64,000 nt of DNA from Rhizosphaericola mali (GTDB taxonomy: Bacteria; Bacteroidota; Bacteroidia; Chitinophagales; Chitinophagaceae), in contig NZ_CP044016.1 in assembly GCF_004337365.2 (NCBI RefSeq), positions 2,666,001 through 2,730,000 on the forward strand. Direction: 5' to 3'. The first letter of the stretch is position 1; the number at the start of each line of letters is the position of its first letter. The translations under genes and the position numbers were made by a program. Below, one piece after another: positions 47,670 through 57,071 of this stretch. Below the pieces are notes generated by a model that saw nothing but the letters and a program-made list of their open reading frames with translations, did no database searches and had not been told where the DNA came from.

Positions 47670-49166
47670 ATGAACGAAGAGTTAAAACAAATAGAAACTA
47701 TGCGAGAATGTGATTTTCCGATTAATCAGTTATTTCATAAAACAAAAATTGTAGCAACAGTAGGACCGGCGAGTTCTTCTTATGAGATGCTGCTTGAATT
47801 GGCACAAGCGGGTGTGAATGTCTTTCGTTTAAATTTTTCTCATGGCACACATGAGGATAAATTAGATATCATTGAAAAAATTAGAAAAATAAATGCAGAA
47901 CATCCTTTTAACTTATCCATTTTAGGAGATCTTCAAGGACCTAAATTGAGAGTAGGTGAATTGGAAAATGGCAAATTGCAATTAAATAGAGGCGACATCG
48001 TTACATTTTCTTCTACAGAAAAAGTAGTTGGAACTAAAAGTAAAATCTATATTTCTTATCCAAATTTGCATAATGATGTAAAAGTGGGTGAAAAAATATT
48101 GATCGACGATGGTAAATTAGAAGTTGTTGTTGATTCTGTGGACAAAAACACAGGTAATGTAAATGTAAAAGTTACGTACGGTGGTACACTTTTACCACAC
48201 AAAGGAGTCAACCTTCCCGATACAGAGATTTCTTTACCAGCGATGACTGAAAAAGATATTATCGATTTGGATTTTATCTTGAAACACGATTTGGATTGGG
48301 TAGCATTGTCATTTGTAAGAAAAGCAATTGATATGGTTGATTTACGCAAACGTGTAAATGAACAAAACAGCCAAATCAAAATCATGGCAAAAATCGAAAT
48401 GCCTTCTGCGGTTGAAGACATTCGCCACATTGTTAACGAATCTGATGCAGTAATGGTTGCTCGTGGTGACATGGGTGTTGAATTACCAGTTGAAAAAGTT
48501 CCTTTGGCTCAAAGAGAAATTATCCGTGCTTGCGTACACCGTTCTAAACCGGTTATTGTTGCTACGCAAATGATGGAAAGCATGATGACCAATGTAAAAC
48601 CAAATCGTAGTGAAATTACTGACGTTGCTAATGCGGTATTAGAAGGCACAGATGCCGTAATGTTGAGTGGCGAAACTGCAATGGGCGAACATCCAGTTTT
48701 GGTGGTTGAGACAATGCGCAAAATCATCATGGAAGTGGAAAAAACAGAATATCCATATAACCGTGAGGGTGATGTAGTGCCTTTGGCTAAATCTCCAACT
48801 GTTCTAGCAGATGCTATTTGTTTCAATGCATGCAAAATTGCACATGAAACACACGCAAAAGCATTAATTGGAATGACTCAAAGTGGTAGAACTGCTTTTA
48901 GATTAAGTAGTTACAGACCAAGTACTCCTTTATTTGTATTTACAAAAAATCCAAAGTTGGTCAATCAATTGAGTTTGAGTTGGGGTGTTAGAGGTTATTA
49001 TTATGACGACAATAGCACTTTTGATAAAATTACTAGAGAACAAGTTGAAATCTTAAAGGAAAAAGGTTATATCGCTGACGGCGACGTTATCGTAAATACC
49101 GGTAGTACTCCAGTTGAAAAACAAAAACCAACGAATACATTGAAAATTTCATTGGTAGGAGAATAA
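47670..49166 (+). CDS. pyk: Pyruvate kinase
   Basis: Last glycolytic step, PEP plus ADP to pyruvate plus ATP. KIVATVGPASSS, FRLNFSHG, GDLQGPKLRVG, the catalytic MAKIEMPSAVEDI and MVARGDMGVELP are present; the B domain lies at about residues 100-200. The length of 498 aa includes a 20-residue N-terminal extension. It lies 26 nt after pfkA and ends before a strong terminator. Confidence 0.96.
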   Translation: MNEELKQIETMRECDFPINQLFHKTKIVATVGPASSSYEMLLELAQAGVNVFRLNFSHGTHEDKLDIIEKIRKINAEHPFNLSILGDLQGPKLRVGELENGKLQLNRGDIVTFSSTEKVVGTKSKIYISYPNLHNDVKVGEKILIDDGKLEVVVDSVDKNTGNVNVKVTYGGTLLPHKGVNLPDTEISLPAMTEKDIIDLDFILKHDLDWVALSFVRKAIDMVDLRKRVNEQNSQIKIMAKIEMPSAVEDIRHIVNESDAVMVARGDMGVELPVEKVPLAQREIIRACVHRSKPVIVATQMMESMMTNVKPNRSEITDVANAVLEGTDAVMLSGETAMGEHPVLVVETMRKIIMEVEKTEYPYNREGDVVPLAKSPTVLADAICFNACKIAHETHAKALIGMTQSGRTAFRLSSYRPSTPLFVFTKNPKLVNQLSLSWGVRGYYYDDNSTFDKITREQVEILKEKGYIADGDVIVNTGSTPVEKQKPTNTLKISLVGE

Positions 49167-49183
49167 GGTTTTTCTAATATTTG

Positions 49184-49220
49184 AAAAGGTCGTCAATTTA
49201 AATAAATTGGCGACCTTTTT
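49184..49220 (+). terminator. Intrinsic terminator after pyk
   Basis: AAAAGGTCGTCAATTTA and AAATTGGCGACCTTTTT form a stem of about 15 bp (one G-T) followed by T-rich sequence. It resembles the lpdA terminator sequence (GTCGTCAATT with AATTGGCGAC). Confidence 0.85.
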
Positions 49221-49246
49221 TATTGTATCAAAAATCAAAGGAACTG

Positions 49247-49254
49247 TATCTTTG
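49247..49254 (+). promoter_or_regulatory. Putative -7 element for the transglutaminase-like gene
   Basis: TATCTTTG fits TAnnTTTG, with a TTG 21 nt upstream. It predicts initiation near 49261 and excludes an in-frame ATG at 49223, which lies at the foot of the terminator. Confidence 0.5.
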
Positions 49255-49273
49255 TTTATTATCTGTGATCACA

Positions 49274-50182
49274 ATGCAATGGAATAATATAAAACATCAA
49301 TCTTGGTTTAAGTTTCTCGTCAATTTTATGGGCATTTTGGTTATCATTCCATTAACGCCATTTGTATGTCGATTTATTCCACCACTTTTAGTCGGAAATT
49401 TTAATTTCGACTTCATATTGGCATTGGTTATTTCGATATTGGTAGTCCGTTTTTTCATTTGGATATTACGCCCATTTATAATTCCCTTTTTCATCCTCAT
49501 TGGAGCTTTTTTAGTTTACAAACAAGTCAATGGAACTTATACAGTAAAAACAATTTTACAAGATTATAAGAATCTGACAGTTCAAAACTGGTATGTAAAA
49601 GAACAGAAAGAGGCAGATTTACTTAACAAAAGCCCCCATTTATTTGAAAATATTCAAAGCCGTACTGCAAGAATTGTCAAGTCAAAAATCAGTACGACAG
49701 ATCCCGTAGTACGTAACTTTGCATTAAAACATTCATTAGAATATTTTGCCGATTACAAAGCCAAATATGGTCCGCTTGTTCGTTATTTTTCTCTTTTCAA
49801 ATATATCAATAACAATTTCAAATACGTACCAGATCCTTTGCGTGATGAATACTACGCAACGGCGAAAGAAACAATTCAAAATGGTTTAGGCGGAGATTGT
49901 GATGATCACAGTATCCTAATGGCATCATGTATGGAAAGTATAGGTGCAAAATGCCGTCTTGTTGTTGTAGAAGGACATATGTATCCGGAATTATATATTG
50001 GAGATAAAAAGGACTTTTTAATAGCACAACAAGCAATTATTCAACTATTTTCCAATTATCGAATTCAAGGAATTTTTTATCATGAAAACAATGGTGAATA
50101 TTGGATCAATCTAGACTATACTGCAAGGTATCCAGGAGGACCATATATGAATGACAATGTTAAACTAGTCATTGATATTTAA
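49274..50182 (+). CDS. Membrane-anchored transglutaminase-like protein
   Basis: A 302-aa protein starting MQWNNIKHQ. Two hydrophobic segments (about residues 15-42 and 48-85) precede a soluble domain. The domain has the transglutaminase/protease core: Cys in GGDCDDHSILMAS, His in VEGHMYPELY, and a later Asp region. It is related to bacterial transglutaminase-like cysteine peptidases; no substrate can be named. It follows a pyk terminator and has its own -7 element. Confidence 0.82.
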   Translation: MQWNNIKHQSWFKFLVNFMGILVIIPLTPFVCRFIPPLLVGNFNFDFILALVISILVVRFFIWILRPFIIPFFILIGAFLVYKQVNGTYTVKTILQDYKNLTVQNWYVKEQKEADLLNKSPHLFENIQSRTARIVKSKISTTDPVVRNFALKHSLEYFADYKAKYGPLVRYFSLFKYINNNFKYVPDPLRDEYYATAKETIQNGLGGDCDDHSILMASCMESIGAKCRLVVVEGHMYPELYIGDKKDFLIAQQAIIQLFSNYRIQGIFYHENNGEYWINLDYTARYPGGPYMNDNVKLVIDI

Positions 50183-50272
50183 ACAGTTACAAACTGTCAT
50201 TAAAAATATCAATGCTTTTTTTTAAATTTGTATTTCTTTACTATAAATCAAATTAAATAGGACATATAGTTT

Positions 50273-50689
50273 ATGCTTTCGAAAAAAACGCAATATGCAT
50301 TTCAGGCACTGATGTATCTAGCACAGAAACAAAATGATGGCCCTATCCTTATTGCGGATATTGCTCAAAAAAAGAAAATACCTTTAAAATTTCTAGAAAA
50401 CATCTTACTTGAAATGCGTAAAGAGGGTATTCTAGAAAGTAAAAAAGGTAAGGGGGGCGGTTATTATTTAGGCAAACCGGCAGATCAAATTGTATTGGCT
50501 GATGTCATGCGCCTAATTGATGGTCCTATCTCCTTATTGCCTTGTGTAAGTAAATTTTTCTATGAAAAATGTGCCAATTGTGATGAAAAAGTATGCGGGC
50601 TAAGAAATGTATTGATACAAGTAAGAGATGCAAATCTTGCTATTTTAGAGCACCAGACTGTTGCTGATATAGCGTCATTATCTCAATAA
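50273..50689 (+). CDS. Rrf2-family transcriptional regulator
   Basis: A 138-aa winged-helix regulator (MLSKKTQYAFQALMYLA; IAQKKKIPLKFLENILLEM; GYYLGKPADQI). Cysteines in LLPCVSKFFYEKCANCDEKVCG are placed like the Fe-S ligands of IscR/RsrR-type members, so redox or iron sensing is likely. It is 24 nt upstream of the Na+/H+ antiporter gene on the same strand, and may control it. Confidence 0.9.
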   Translation: MLSKKTQYAFQALMYLAQKQNDGPILIADIAQKKKIPLKFLENILLEMRKEGILESKKGKGGGYYLGKPADQIVLADVMRLIDGPISLLPCVSKFFYEKCANCDEKVCGLRNVLIQVRDANLAILEHQTVADIASLSQ

Positions 50690-50713
50690 TGCATATTAGC
50701 CACCTTTAAGAAA

Positions 50714-52315
50714 ATGGAAAATATTGCGATTATAGTTATATTGTTATTTGGAATTGCGCTACTAGCAATCTTCAGTAAAAAATATAAGTTTCCATTTCCG
50801 ATATTATTAGTAATTACAGGAGTCTTGATAAGTTTGATTCCTGGACTTCCTATTATAAAATTAGATCCACAAGTCGTCTTATTGTTATTCATGCCTCCGC
50901 TATTATATTCAGCGGCATGGCACACAAGTTGGCATGAATTCCGAACCAATATTCGCCCTATCAGTTTGGCTGCAATTGGGCTTGTATTATTTACAACTGT
51001 TTTAGTCGCGATAGTTGCGCACTCTTTTATTCCTTATTTTTCTTGGCCGATGGCATTTTTATTAGGAGCCATTATCTCGCCTCCGGATGCTGTAGCCGCT
51101 ACTTCAGTCACCCAAGGATTGGGATTAAGACCCACTTTATTGAATATACTTGAAGGTGAAAGTTTATTGAATGATGCGAGTGGCTTGATCGCTTACAAGT
51201 TTGCATTAGTGGCGGTAACTGCGGGCAATTTTGTATTTTGGAGTGCAGGATTAACTTTTCTATATTCTTCGATCTTAGGCGTTGGGATTGGTTTTGCCGT
51301 AGGTTATTTGATACATCTTTTTTATAAAAAATTTGTGTGTGATGATACTATTGCGGTTGCCATTTCTCTACTTACGCCATATGCAGCCTACTTGATTGCG
51401 GAACATTTCGAAACATCTGGAGTTTTAGCAGTGGTGACGGCTGGGTTATTTTTGAGTTATAGATCATCTAGGATACTCTCCCACTCTGCTCGGATTATGA
51501 CTACATCAATATGGCAGATTATCAATTATTTTTTAAATAGTTTAGTCTTTATTCTAATTGGATTGCAACTAAGAGAGATTAGAAGCGGATTAAGTAATTA
51601 TAGTATTTATGAATTATTTCTATATGGAACTATAGTAAGTATTGTGGTTATTTTAGTGCGTTTTTTATGGATCATACCGTCTATCTTACTAAGCAACAAA
51701 GTATCAGAAAAAATATTCAAATTCAATTCCAAACTAACCAATTCCGAAACTATAGTTTTCGCATGGTCGGGTATGCGCGGTGTTGTTTCTATGGCTGCTG
51801 CCATGGCCATACCATTTACCTTAAAAAGTGGAATGTCGTTACCAGACAGAAGTTTGGTATTATACTTAACTTTTTGCGTCATTCTAGTCACCTTAATTCC
51901 ATTAGGACTAACGCTTCCTTGGCTTATAAAAAAATTAAAAATTTCCCCTTATTCCGTGGATATGGAAGAGTATGAAATTAGAAATTCTGTAGTAAGTCAT
52001 ACTATAAGTTATATCGAAGAGAATCTTTCCCTAATGAATGATGATCTTTTGAATAATATTAAAAGTAAATACGAGGTCAAATACAATAGACTTCAACGCA
52101 CAGATCTGCCTTCTAACTATTTTGGAAATGGTAAATTATTACCTAATCAAATCTTCAATGAATTTACCAAAGTACAGATTGAATTGATTAATATTGAAAG
52201 GCAAGAAATCGAAAAAATGCATTCCACAGGTAAAAATGAGGAGATCCTTCGTAAAATGATTTTTGAATTAGATCTGGAAGAAACTCGTTTGCAAATTGAA
52301 ATGTATCAAAATTAA
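50714..52315 (+). CDS. Na+/H+ antiporter, CPA1 (NhaP) family
   Basis: A 533-aa transporter with about twelve hydrophobic segments over residues 1-410 and a cytoplasmic C-terminal tail of about 120 residues. Conserved ion-site sequence IISPPDAVAATSV and EGESLLNDASGLIAYK are visible. It exchanges Na+ or K+ for H+ at the inner membrane. It is in a likely operon with the Rrf2 regulator (24 nt) and the small downstream gene. Confidence 0.93.
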   Translation: MENIAIIVILLFGIALLAIFSKKYKFPFPILLVITGVLISLIPGLPIIKLDPQVVLLLFMPPLLYSAAWHTSWHEFRTNIRPISLAAIGLVLFTTVLVAIVAHSFIPYFSWPMAFLLGAIISPPDAVAATSVTQGLGLRPTLLNILEGESLLNDASGLIAYKFALVAVTAGNFVFWSAGLTFLYSSILGVGIGFAVGYLIHLFYKKFVCDDTIAVAISLLTPYAAYLIAEHFETSGVLAVVTAGLFLSYRSSRILSHSARIMTTSIWQIINYFLNSLVFILIGLQLREIRSGLSNYSIYELFLYGTIVSIVVILVRFLWIIPSILLSNKVSEKIFKFNSKLTNSETIVFAWSGMRGVVSMAAAMAIPFTLKSGMSLPDRSLVLYLTFCVILVTLIPLGLTLPWLIKKLKISPYSVDMEEYEIRNSVVSHTISYIEENLSLMNDDLLNNIKSKYEVKYNRLQRTDLPSNYFGNGKLLPNQIFNEFTKVQIELINIERQEIEKMHSTGKNEEILRKMIFELDLEETRLQIEMYQN

Positions 52316-52319
52316 AATT

Positions 52320-53027
52320 ATGTTGTATCCTAGTATTATTTCCATTGTCATTCTAACTATTATTGTTTTAATCATAAGTAAACGTAAAATTCATTTACAT
52401 CAAGACAAGCTATGGAATTTAGTGAATAGTAGCTATGAAGAATTCCCGAAACGTCCTAGTAATTTGACAAAGGAAAAAATTGAAAATATTTATATAGATC
52501 GATATAAAAATATTTTAGATACAAAAACTGTGACCAATATCGATCCGGTGACATTAATACCCAAAACTAAAATTTCTAAAATTGGAGATCTAGAAAGTAA
52601 TAGTTTACCGCTATATACTACTATCCATAGTGACGAGGAACATTTTTTAACTACGTTACATTTATCTTTTCATTCAGAAGGAGATACTTATTTTATGGAT
52701 TTACTTTCTTTAAATAAGGATTTCCCATTAGATAATAACAACACGTTTTCCATGCTATTTGTCAATAATCAACAATGGAATTTTACTTTTGAAAAAACTG
52801 AGCACAACGATTTTGCCAAAAGCATTCCAATATCAGAAGAACAACTACAATTTCTTTCTAAAACTAAAGTTGACAAATGGATGCTTTGTCGTACTGCTGA
52901 TCATTACTACGCAGTAGGTGGTTTGAACTTTGAAATTAGAAAATATATTTACAAACCAGAATTGCAATTTACAATCCAAACTATGGCAAAAACCATATTA
53001 GAACATACAAAAACTCCTGTTGCTTAA
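52320..53027 (+). CDS. Membrane-anchored hypothetical protein
   Basis: A 235-aa protein from MLYPSIISIV, with one N-terminal membrane helix (IVILTIIVLIISKRK) and a soluble, beta-rich domain. I do not recognise the fold. The start at 52320 is chosen because it lies 4 nt after the antiporter stop; an in-frame ATG at 52296 would overlap the antiporter. It probably depends on the antiporter promoter. Confidence 0.68.
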   Translation: MLYPSIISIVILTIIVLIISKRKIHLHQDKLWNLVNSSYEEFPKRPSNLTKEKIENIYIDRYKNILDTKTVTNIDPVTLIPKTKISKIGDLESNSLPLYTTIHSDEEHFLTTLHLSFHSEGDTYFMDLLSLNKDFPLDNNNTFSMLFVNNQQWNFTFEKTEHNDFAKSIPISEEQLQFLSKTKVDKWMLCRTADHYYAVGGLNFEIRKYIYKPELQFTIQTMAKTILEHTKTPVA

Positions 53028-53042
53028 TGTAGCAACAGGAGT
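53013..53042. terminator. Bidirectional terminator overlapping the 3' end
   Basis: ACTCCTGTTGCT and AGCAACAGGAGT form a 12-bp perfect stem with a 6-nt loop. The T-run is better on the minus strand (TTTTTG), suiting the GH92 gene. Confidence 0.75.
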
Positions 53043-53067
53043 CAAATCTATTTTCTTACAGATAAAA

Positions 53068-55329
53068 CTATGGGCGATATTTTTTATCTGTTCCAAACTT
53101 CGAAGGCTTCGCCCCCATATTAAATACTAGAGTTCCGCCATTCATTATTTGTTTATGTGTTAAGTAACTATAGGGATAATTTTTCCTATCAAGCGTTACA
53201 AACTGTATGTATTTATTTTCCTTACTATTATTTAAAACATTTATTCGAAAAGTTTTGCCATTCTCTAAATGTATAGTTGCTTTATCTACTAATGGTGTTC
53301 CAAATACATAAATACCAGAAGTCGGATCCACAGAATACATACCCAAAGCATTAAACGCATACCAAGCACTCATCTGTCCCACATCTTCATTACCTATCAA
53401 CCCATCCGGTTTAGTTGTATAAAAACTATCCGTTACGGTTCTTAATAAATCCGCAGTTTTATATGGTTTACCAATATAAGTATAAAGATAAGCGATATGA
53501 TGACTAGGTTCATTACCTTGCGCATATTGACCTATCATGCCTGCTATATCAGGAGAAGACCCTTCTTTCAAATTTGAAGACATGGTTAAGAAATGATCTA
53601 GACGCTCCTCAAATGTAGATTCTCCACCCAACAATTTTACCAAACCATGCACATCTTGCGGAACTAACCACAGATATTGCCAAGCATTCCCTTCAGTATA
53701 GTCAGTCTGTCTATGAAGCGCAGAAATTGGGTCAAATGGTGTTCTAAAATTACCATTTATATGTCGACCATTAAAAAACTTTACACCATCATCATAGTAT
53801 TGGGTATATAGTTTACTTCTTTTTTCATAGTAGATTGCGTCTGCAGTTTTTCCCTTTTTTTTCGCCATTCTAGCGATACCAGCATCTGCTATTGCGTATT
53901 CCATTGCCCAAGAAACAGACTCTAATAAAGAGTCTAGTGGAATAAATTTCAAATCAGTTACAAAATCCAAACCAGATGCATTTCTGGTCGCTGTTTTTGT
54001 TACCGCTTCATAAGCCAAAGCCTCTTTATTTTTGGGAATTAATCCTTTTAAAAATGCATCTGCTACAACTATAATTCCCGGATTACCTACCATACAATCG
54101 GTCTCACATCCCATTAATGGCCATACAGGAAGGCGACCTTGCTGTTGATAAATCGCTAAAACGGAAGCTGCAACATTTTTCATCATAGAAGGTTCTGCAA
54201 TAGTCATAAACGGACTCCATGCTCTATAGGAATCCCAAAGAGACATAGTCGTTACATTTTGAAAATCCGCTTTTGGATATACTTTTTTATCCGTACCTCT
54301 ATAGTCTTTATTTACATCATTAAACAAAGTTGGTCCAATATACATGTGAAATAGGGAAGTATAGAAAAGTGTTTTGATATTATCTGGAGCTTCTATTTCA
54401 ATACGATTTAAGTTGTCGTTCCATTTTTTTTGCGCTTGCGCTACATAATTTCCGAAATTCCAATCTTTTGCTTCTGTATTCAAGTTGAGAATGGCATTTT
54501 CTACACTTACAGGAGAAATAGCCACTTTCAATTCAATATCTGGATTTTTCTGTGCATCAAAAAATAAAGCTGCTTTTATATATTTTCCATTTGCCTCATT
54601 ACCTGAAATCGTTGCAGAACTATCAAATAATTTAAAGTTTGCAACTGGTTTATTTAATTTGATCACGAAAAATAAACGTTGATCATTTGCCCATCCCTTA
54701 GAAAAACGTTGTCCAACAAAAGTGTAATTATCAATCTTTTTAATGGAGGTTTGTGTAGGCATATCCCAATTCATATGAAAACCCAGATCAACTAGAATAT
54801 GTGCGTTATCTGTCTTTTCATAGTGATATTGATGAATTCCGACACGCTCTGTCGCGCTTAATTGTGCCTTGACTTTATAATTATCCAAATACACTTCATA
54901 ATATCCAGGGTGGACAACTTCAGTTTCTTTTTTAAATAAGGATCCATAACCAGAGCCTGGTTGGTTAAATTTCATTGGTTCTAGTAATAGAGGCCCATTG
55001 GCAGGAACAATCATTATATCATTAAGATCACCAATCCCTGTACCACTTAAATGTGTATGCGTAAAACCAAGAATATCCCTACTGATATAGTTATAACCAG
55101 AACACCAATCCCAACCATTAAACTTATCCCAAGTTTGACCTATCTGTGTTGGTCCTAATTGTACTGCTCCAAATGGGACATCGGCACCTACAAACACATG
55201 GCCATGCCCCTCCGACCCAATATAAGGATTTACATAATCAACTTTGCTTTGTGTAGTCAGTTGTCCAAATGATGGAATCGCACCAGCAATTAAACATCCT
55301 AATAAAAAGCTTTTTTTGGTTTTTAGCAT
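53068..55329 (-). CDS. GH92-family alpha-mannosidase
   Basis: Exo-acting, calcium-dependent alpha-mannosidase of 753 aa. A signal peptide (residues 1-23, LLGCLIAGAIPSFGQ) directs export. The N-terminal beta-sandwich begins VNPYIGSEGHGHVFVGADVP, and the C-terminal alpha-toroid carries catalytic GNEDVGQMSAWYAFNALG. GH92 enzymes remove mannose from glycans such as N-glycans. It stands alone here, with no SusC/SusD pair, so it is not in a typical utilisation locus. Confidence 0.93.
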   Translation of the reverse strand: MLKTKKSFLLGCLIAGAIPSFGQLTTQSKVDYVNPYIGSEGHGHVFVGADVPFGAVQLGPTQIGQTWDKFNGWDWCSGYNYISRDILGFTHTHLSGTGIGDLNDIMIVPANGPLLLEPMKFNQPGSGYGSLFKKETEVVHPGYYEVYLDNYKVKAQLSATERVGIHQYHYEKTDNAHILVDLGFHMNWDMPTQTSIKKIDNYTFVGQRFSKGWANDQRLFFVIKLNKPVANFKLFDSSATISGNEANGKYIKAALFFDAQKNPDIELKVAISPVSVENAILNLNTEAKDWNFGNYVAQAQKKWNDNLNRIEIEAPDNIKTLFYTSLFHMYIGPTLFNDVNKDYRGTDKKVYPKADFQNVTTMSLWDSYRAWSPFMTIAEPSMMKNVAASVLAIYQQQGRLPVWPLMGCETDCMVGNPGIIVVADAFLKGLIPKNKEALAYEAVTKTATRNASGLDFVTDLKFIPLDSLLESVSWAMEYAIADAGIARMAKKKGKTADAIYYEKRSKLYTQYYDDGVKFFNGRHINGNFRTPFDPISALHRQTDYTEGNAWQYLWLVPQDVHGLVKLLGGESTFEERLDHFLTMSSNLKEGSSPDIAGMIGQYAQGNEPSHHIAYLYTYIGKPYKTADLLRTVTDSFYTTKPDGLIGNEDVGQMSAWYAFNALGMYSVDPTSGIYVFGTPLVDKATIHLENGKTFRINVLNNSKENKYIQFVTLDRKNYPYSYLTHKQIMNGGTLVFNMGAKPSKFGTDKKYRP

Positions 55330-55476
55330 TGTAAAAAATTATTTGAAAGTCTAAATATACTTCATTATTAATTTGAAATTTCAAGTTTTTAAATTTTATT
55401 AAAAAGTTATATTATTATTTAAAAAAGCCAAATCAAACATGTAAAGAAATAAATTTTAGATACTTATCAATTCTTT

Positions 55477-55484
55477 TATTTTTG
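55477..55484 (+). promoter_or_regulatory. Putative -7 element for murA
   Basis: TATTTTTG fits TAnnTTTG, 19 nt before the murA ATG. Confidence 0.45.
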
Positions 55485-55503
55485 CTATAAATTCTTACAC
55501 AAT

Positions 55504-56808
55504 ATGCCAAGTTTTGAAGTAATAGGGGGAAATAAACTTAAAGGAGAAATCACACCACAAGGTGCAAAAAATGAAGCTTTACAAGTCATTTCAGCGGTCT
55601 TGTTAACATCAGAAGAAATAATTATTCATAATATACCGGATATCCGGGATGTCAATTTACAAATAGAATTATTAGCAGAGCTAGGAGTAAAAGTAAATAG
55701 AATCAATCGCCATACTTGTAGTTTTAAAGCTGACAACGTAGACTTAGAATATTTTGCGTCTGAAGCATTTAGATACAAAGGTGGGAAGCTAAGAGGTAGT
55801 GTAATGATTGCAGGCCCAATGTTGGGACGTTTTCACAAGGCTTTTATTCCAAAACCTGGAGGAGACAAAATTGGACGTCGAAGATTAGATACTCATATTG
55901 TAGGATTTGAAAAATTAGGAACAGAATTTATTTATCATTCCGAAAGTAGTTTTTTCGAATTAAAAACGGAGCAATTAAAGGGAACTTATATGCTTTTGGA
56001 TGAGCCCTCGGTAACAGGAACCGCCAACATCGTTATGGCCGCTGTGTTTGCAGAAGGTACGACAACTATTTACAATGCAGCTTGCGAACCATACATTCAG
56101 CAACTTTGTAAAATGTTAGTTAGAATGGGGGCAAATATTAATGGCATTGGAAGTAATCTTTTAACTATTGAGGGTGTCGAAATTTTACATGGCACGACAC
56201 ATACGATGCTTCCCGATATGATTGAAGTGGGAAGCTTTATTGGACTTGCAGCAATGACTCAAAGTGAAATTAGAATCAAAAATGCGGGTTTAAAAGACTT
56301 AGGAATTATCCCTGAAAAATTTGCACAATTAGGCATTCAAATGGAATTTCAAAATGATGATATTTTGGTTCCAGCACAAGACTCCTATGAAATTAGTACT
56401 TATTTAGATGGAGGAATATTAACTATATATGATAACCCATGGCCTGGGTTTACGCCAGATCTTTTGAGTATTGTTTTAGTTGTAGCAACCCAAGCAGTAG
56501 GAAGCGTATTAATCCACCAAAAGATGTTTGAAAGTAGGTTATTTTTCACAGATAAATTAATTGATATGGGAGCTCAGATAATCCTTTGCGATCCACATAG
56601 AGCTACAGTAATTGGACTAGGTAGAAAACATCAATTAAGAGGCATAACTATGACTAGTCCGGATATCAGAGCTGGACAAGCCTTATTAATTGCGGCATTG
56701 AGTGCGCAAGGAAAAAGTACTATTCAAAATATCGAACAGATCGACAGAGGTTATCAATATATAGAACAAAGACTGAATGCATTAGGGGCAGACATTACTA
56801 GAATCTAA
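55504..56808 (+). CDS. murA: UDP-N-acetylglucosamine 1-carboxyvinyltransferase
   Basis: First committed step of peptidoglycan synthesis, transferring enolpyruvyl from PEP to UDP-GlcNAc. The fold repeat and GAKNEALQVI motif identify MurA (434 aa). The active-site loop reads PKPGGDKIGRR: the usual Cys (Cys115 in E. coli) is Asp121. The Cys-to-Asp change is known to make MurA insensitive to fosfomycin, as in mycobacteria and chlamydiae. Confidence 0.95.
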   Translation: MPSFEVIGGNKLKGEITPQGAKNEALQVISAVLLTSEEIIIHNIPDIRDVNLQIELLAELGVKVNRINRHTCSFKADNVDLEYFASEAFRYKGGKLRGSVMIAGPMLGRFHKAFIPKPGGDKIGRRRLDTHIVGFEKLGTEFIYHSESSFFELKTEQLKGTYMLLDEPSVTGTANIVMAAVFAEGTTTIYNAACEPYIQQLCKMLVRMGANINGIGSNLLTIEGVEILHGTTHTMLPDMIEVGSFIGLAAMTQSEIRIKNAGLKDLGIIPEKFAQLGIQMEFQNDDILVPAQDSYEISTYLDGGILTIYDNPWPGFTPDLLSIVLVVATQAVGSVLIHQKMFESRLFFTDKLIDMGAQIILCDPHRATVIGLGRKHQLRGITMTSPDIRAGQALLIAALSAQGKSTIQNIEQIDRGYQYIEQRLNALGADITRI

Positions 56809-56825
56809 AAGCCAAGGCTATAATT

Positions 56826-56877
56826 AAAAAAAACTGCGAAATGAATAATGGAGATAGCTCCTATTCATTTCACAGTC
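56826..56877 (-). terminator. Terminator on the minus strand, about 195 nt after amt
   Basis: On the minus strand ACTGTGAAATGAATAGGAG and CTCCATTATTCATTTCGCAGT form an interrupted stem around a short loop, then eight T. It is best placed as the end of the amt transcript, implying a long 3' region, or of a separate small RNA. Confidence 0.65.
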
Positions 56878-57071
56878 CATTGCATAAAGCATGTTTTCAA
56901 AGTTTAACATTAAGCATTAGTATATCATAAAGGCAATTAAAAGGTAAAAAAGTCGTCTTCTCTGTAGTTCAATTTCTAAGAATTGTAGTTTAGTTTGCGG
57001 CCCCCAAAGAGCATCAAAAATTTCTCTTTGAAATAATCTTTTGTTATTTCAAATTTTGTATTATACGCGTA
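56878..57071 (-). other. Long untranslated stretch between amt and its terminator
   Basis: About 194 nt with no reading frame of note. On the minus strand it has GGGGGCCGC near 57000, an unusually GC-rich patch, and a small imperfect hairpin (CAATTCTTAGAAATTG). It may be an amt 3' UTR or a 3'-derived small RNA. Confidence 0.35.
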
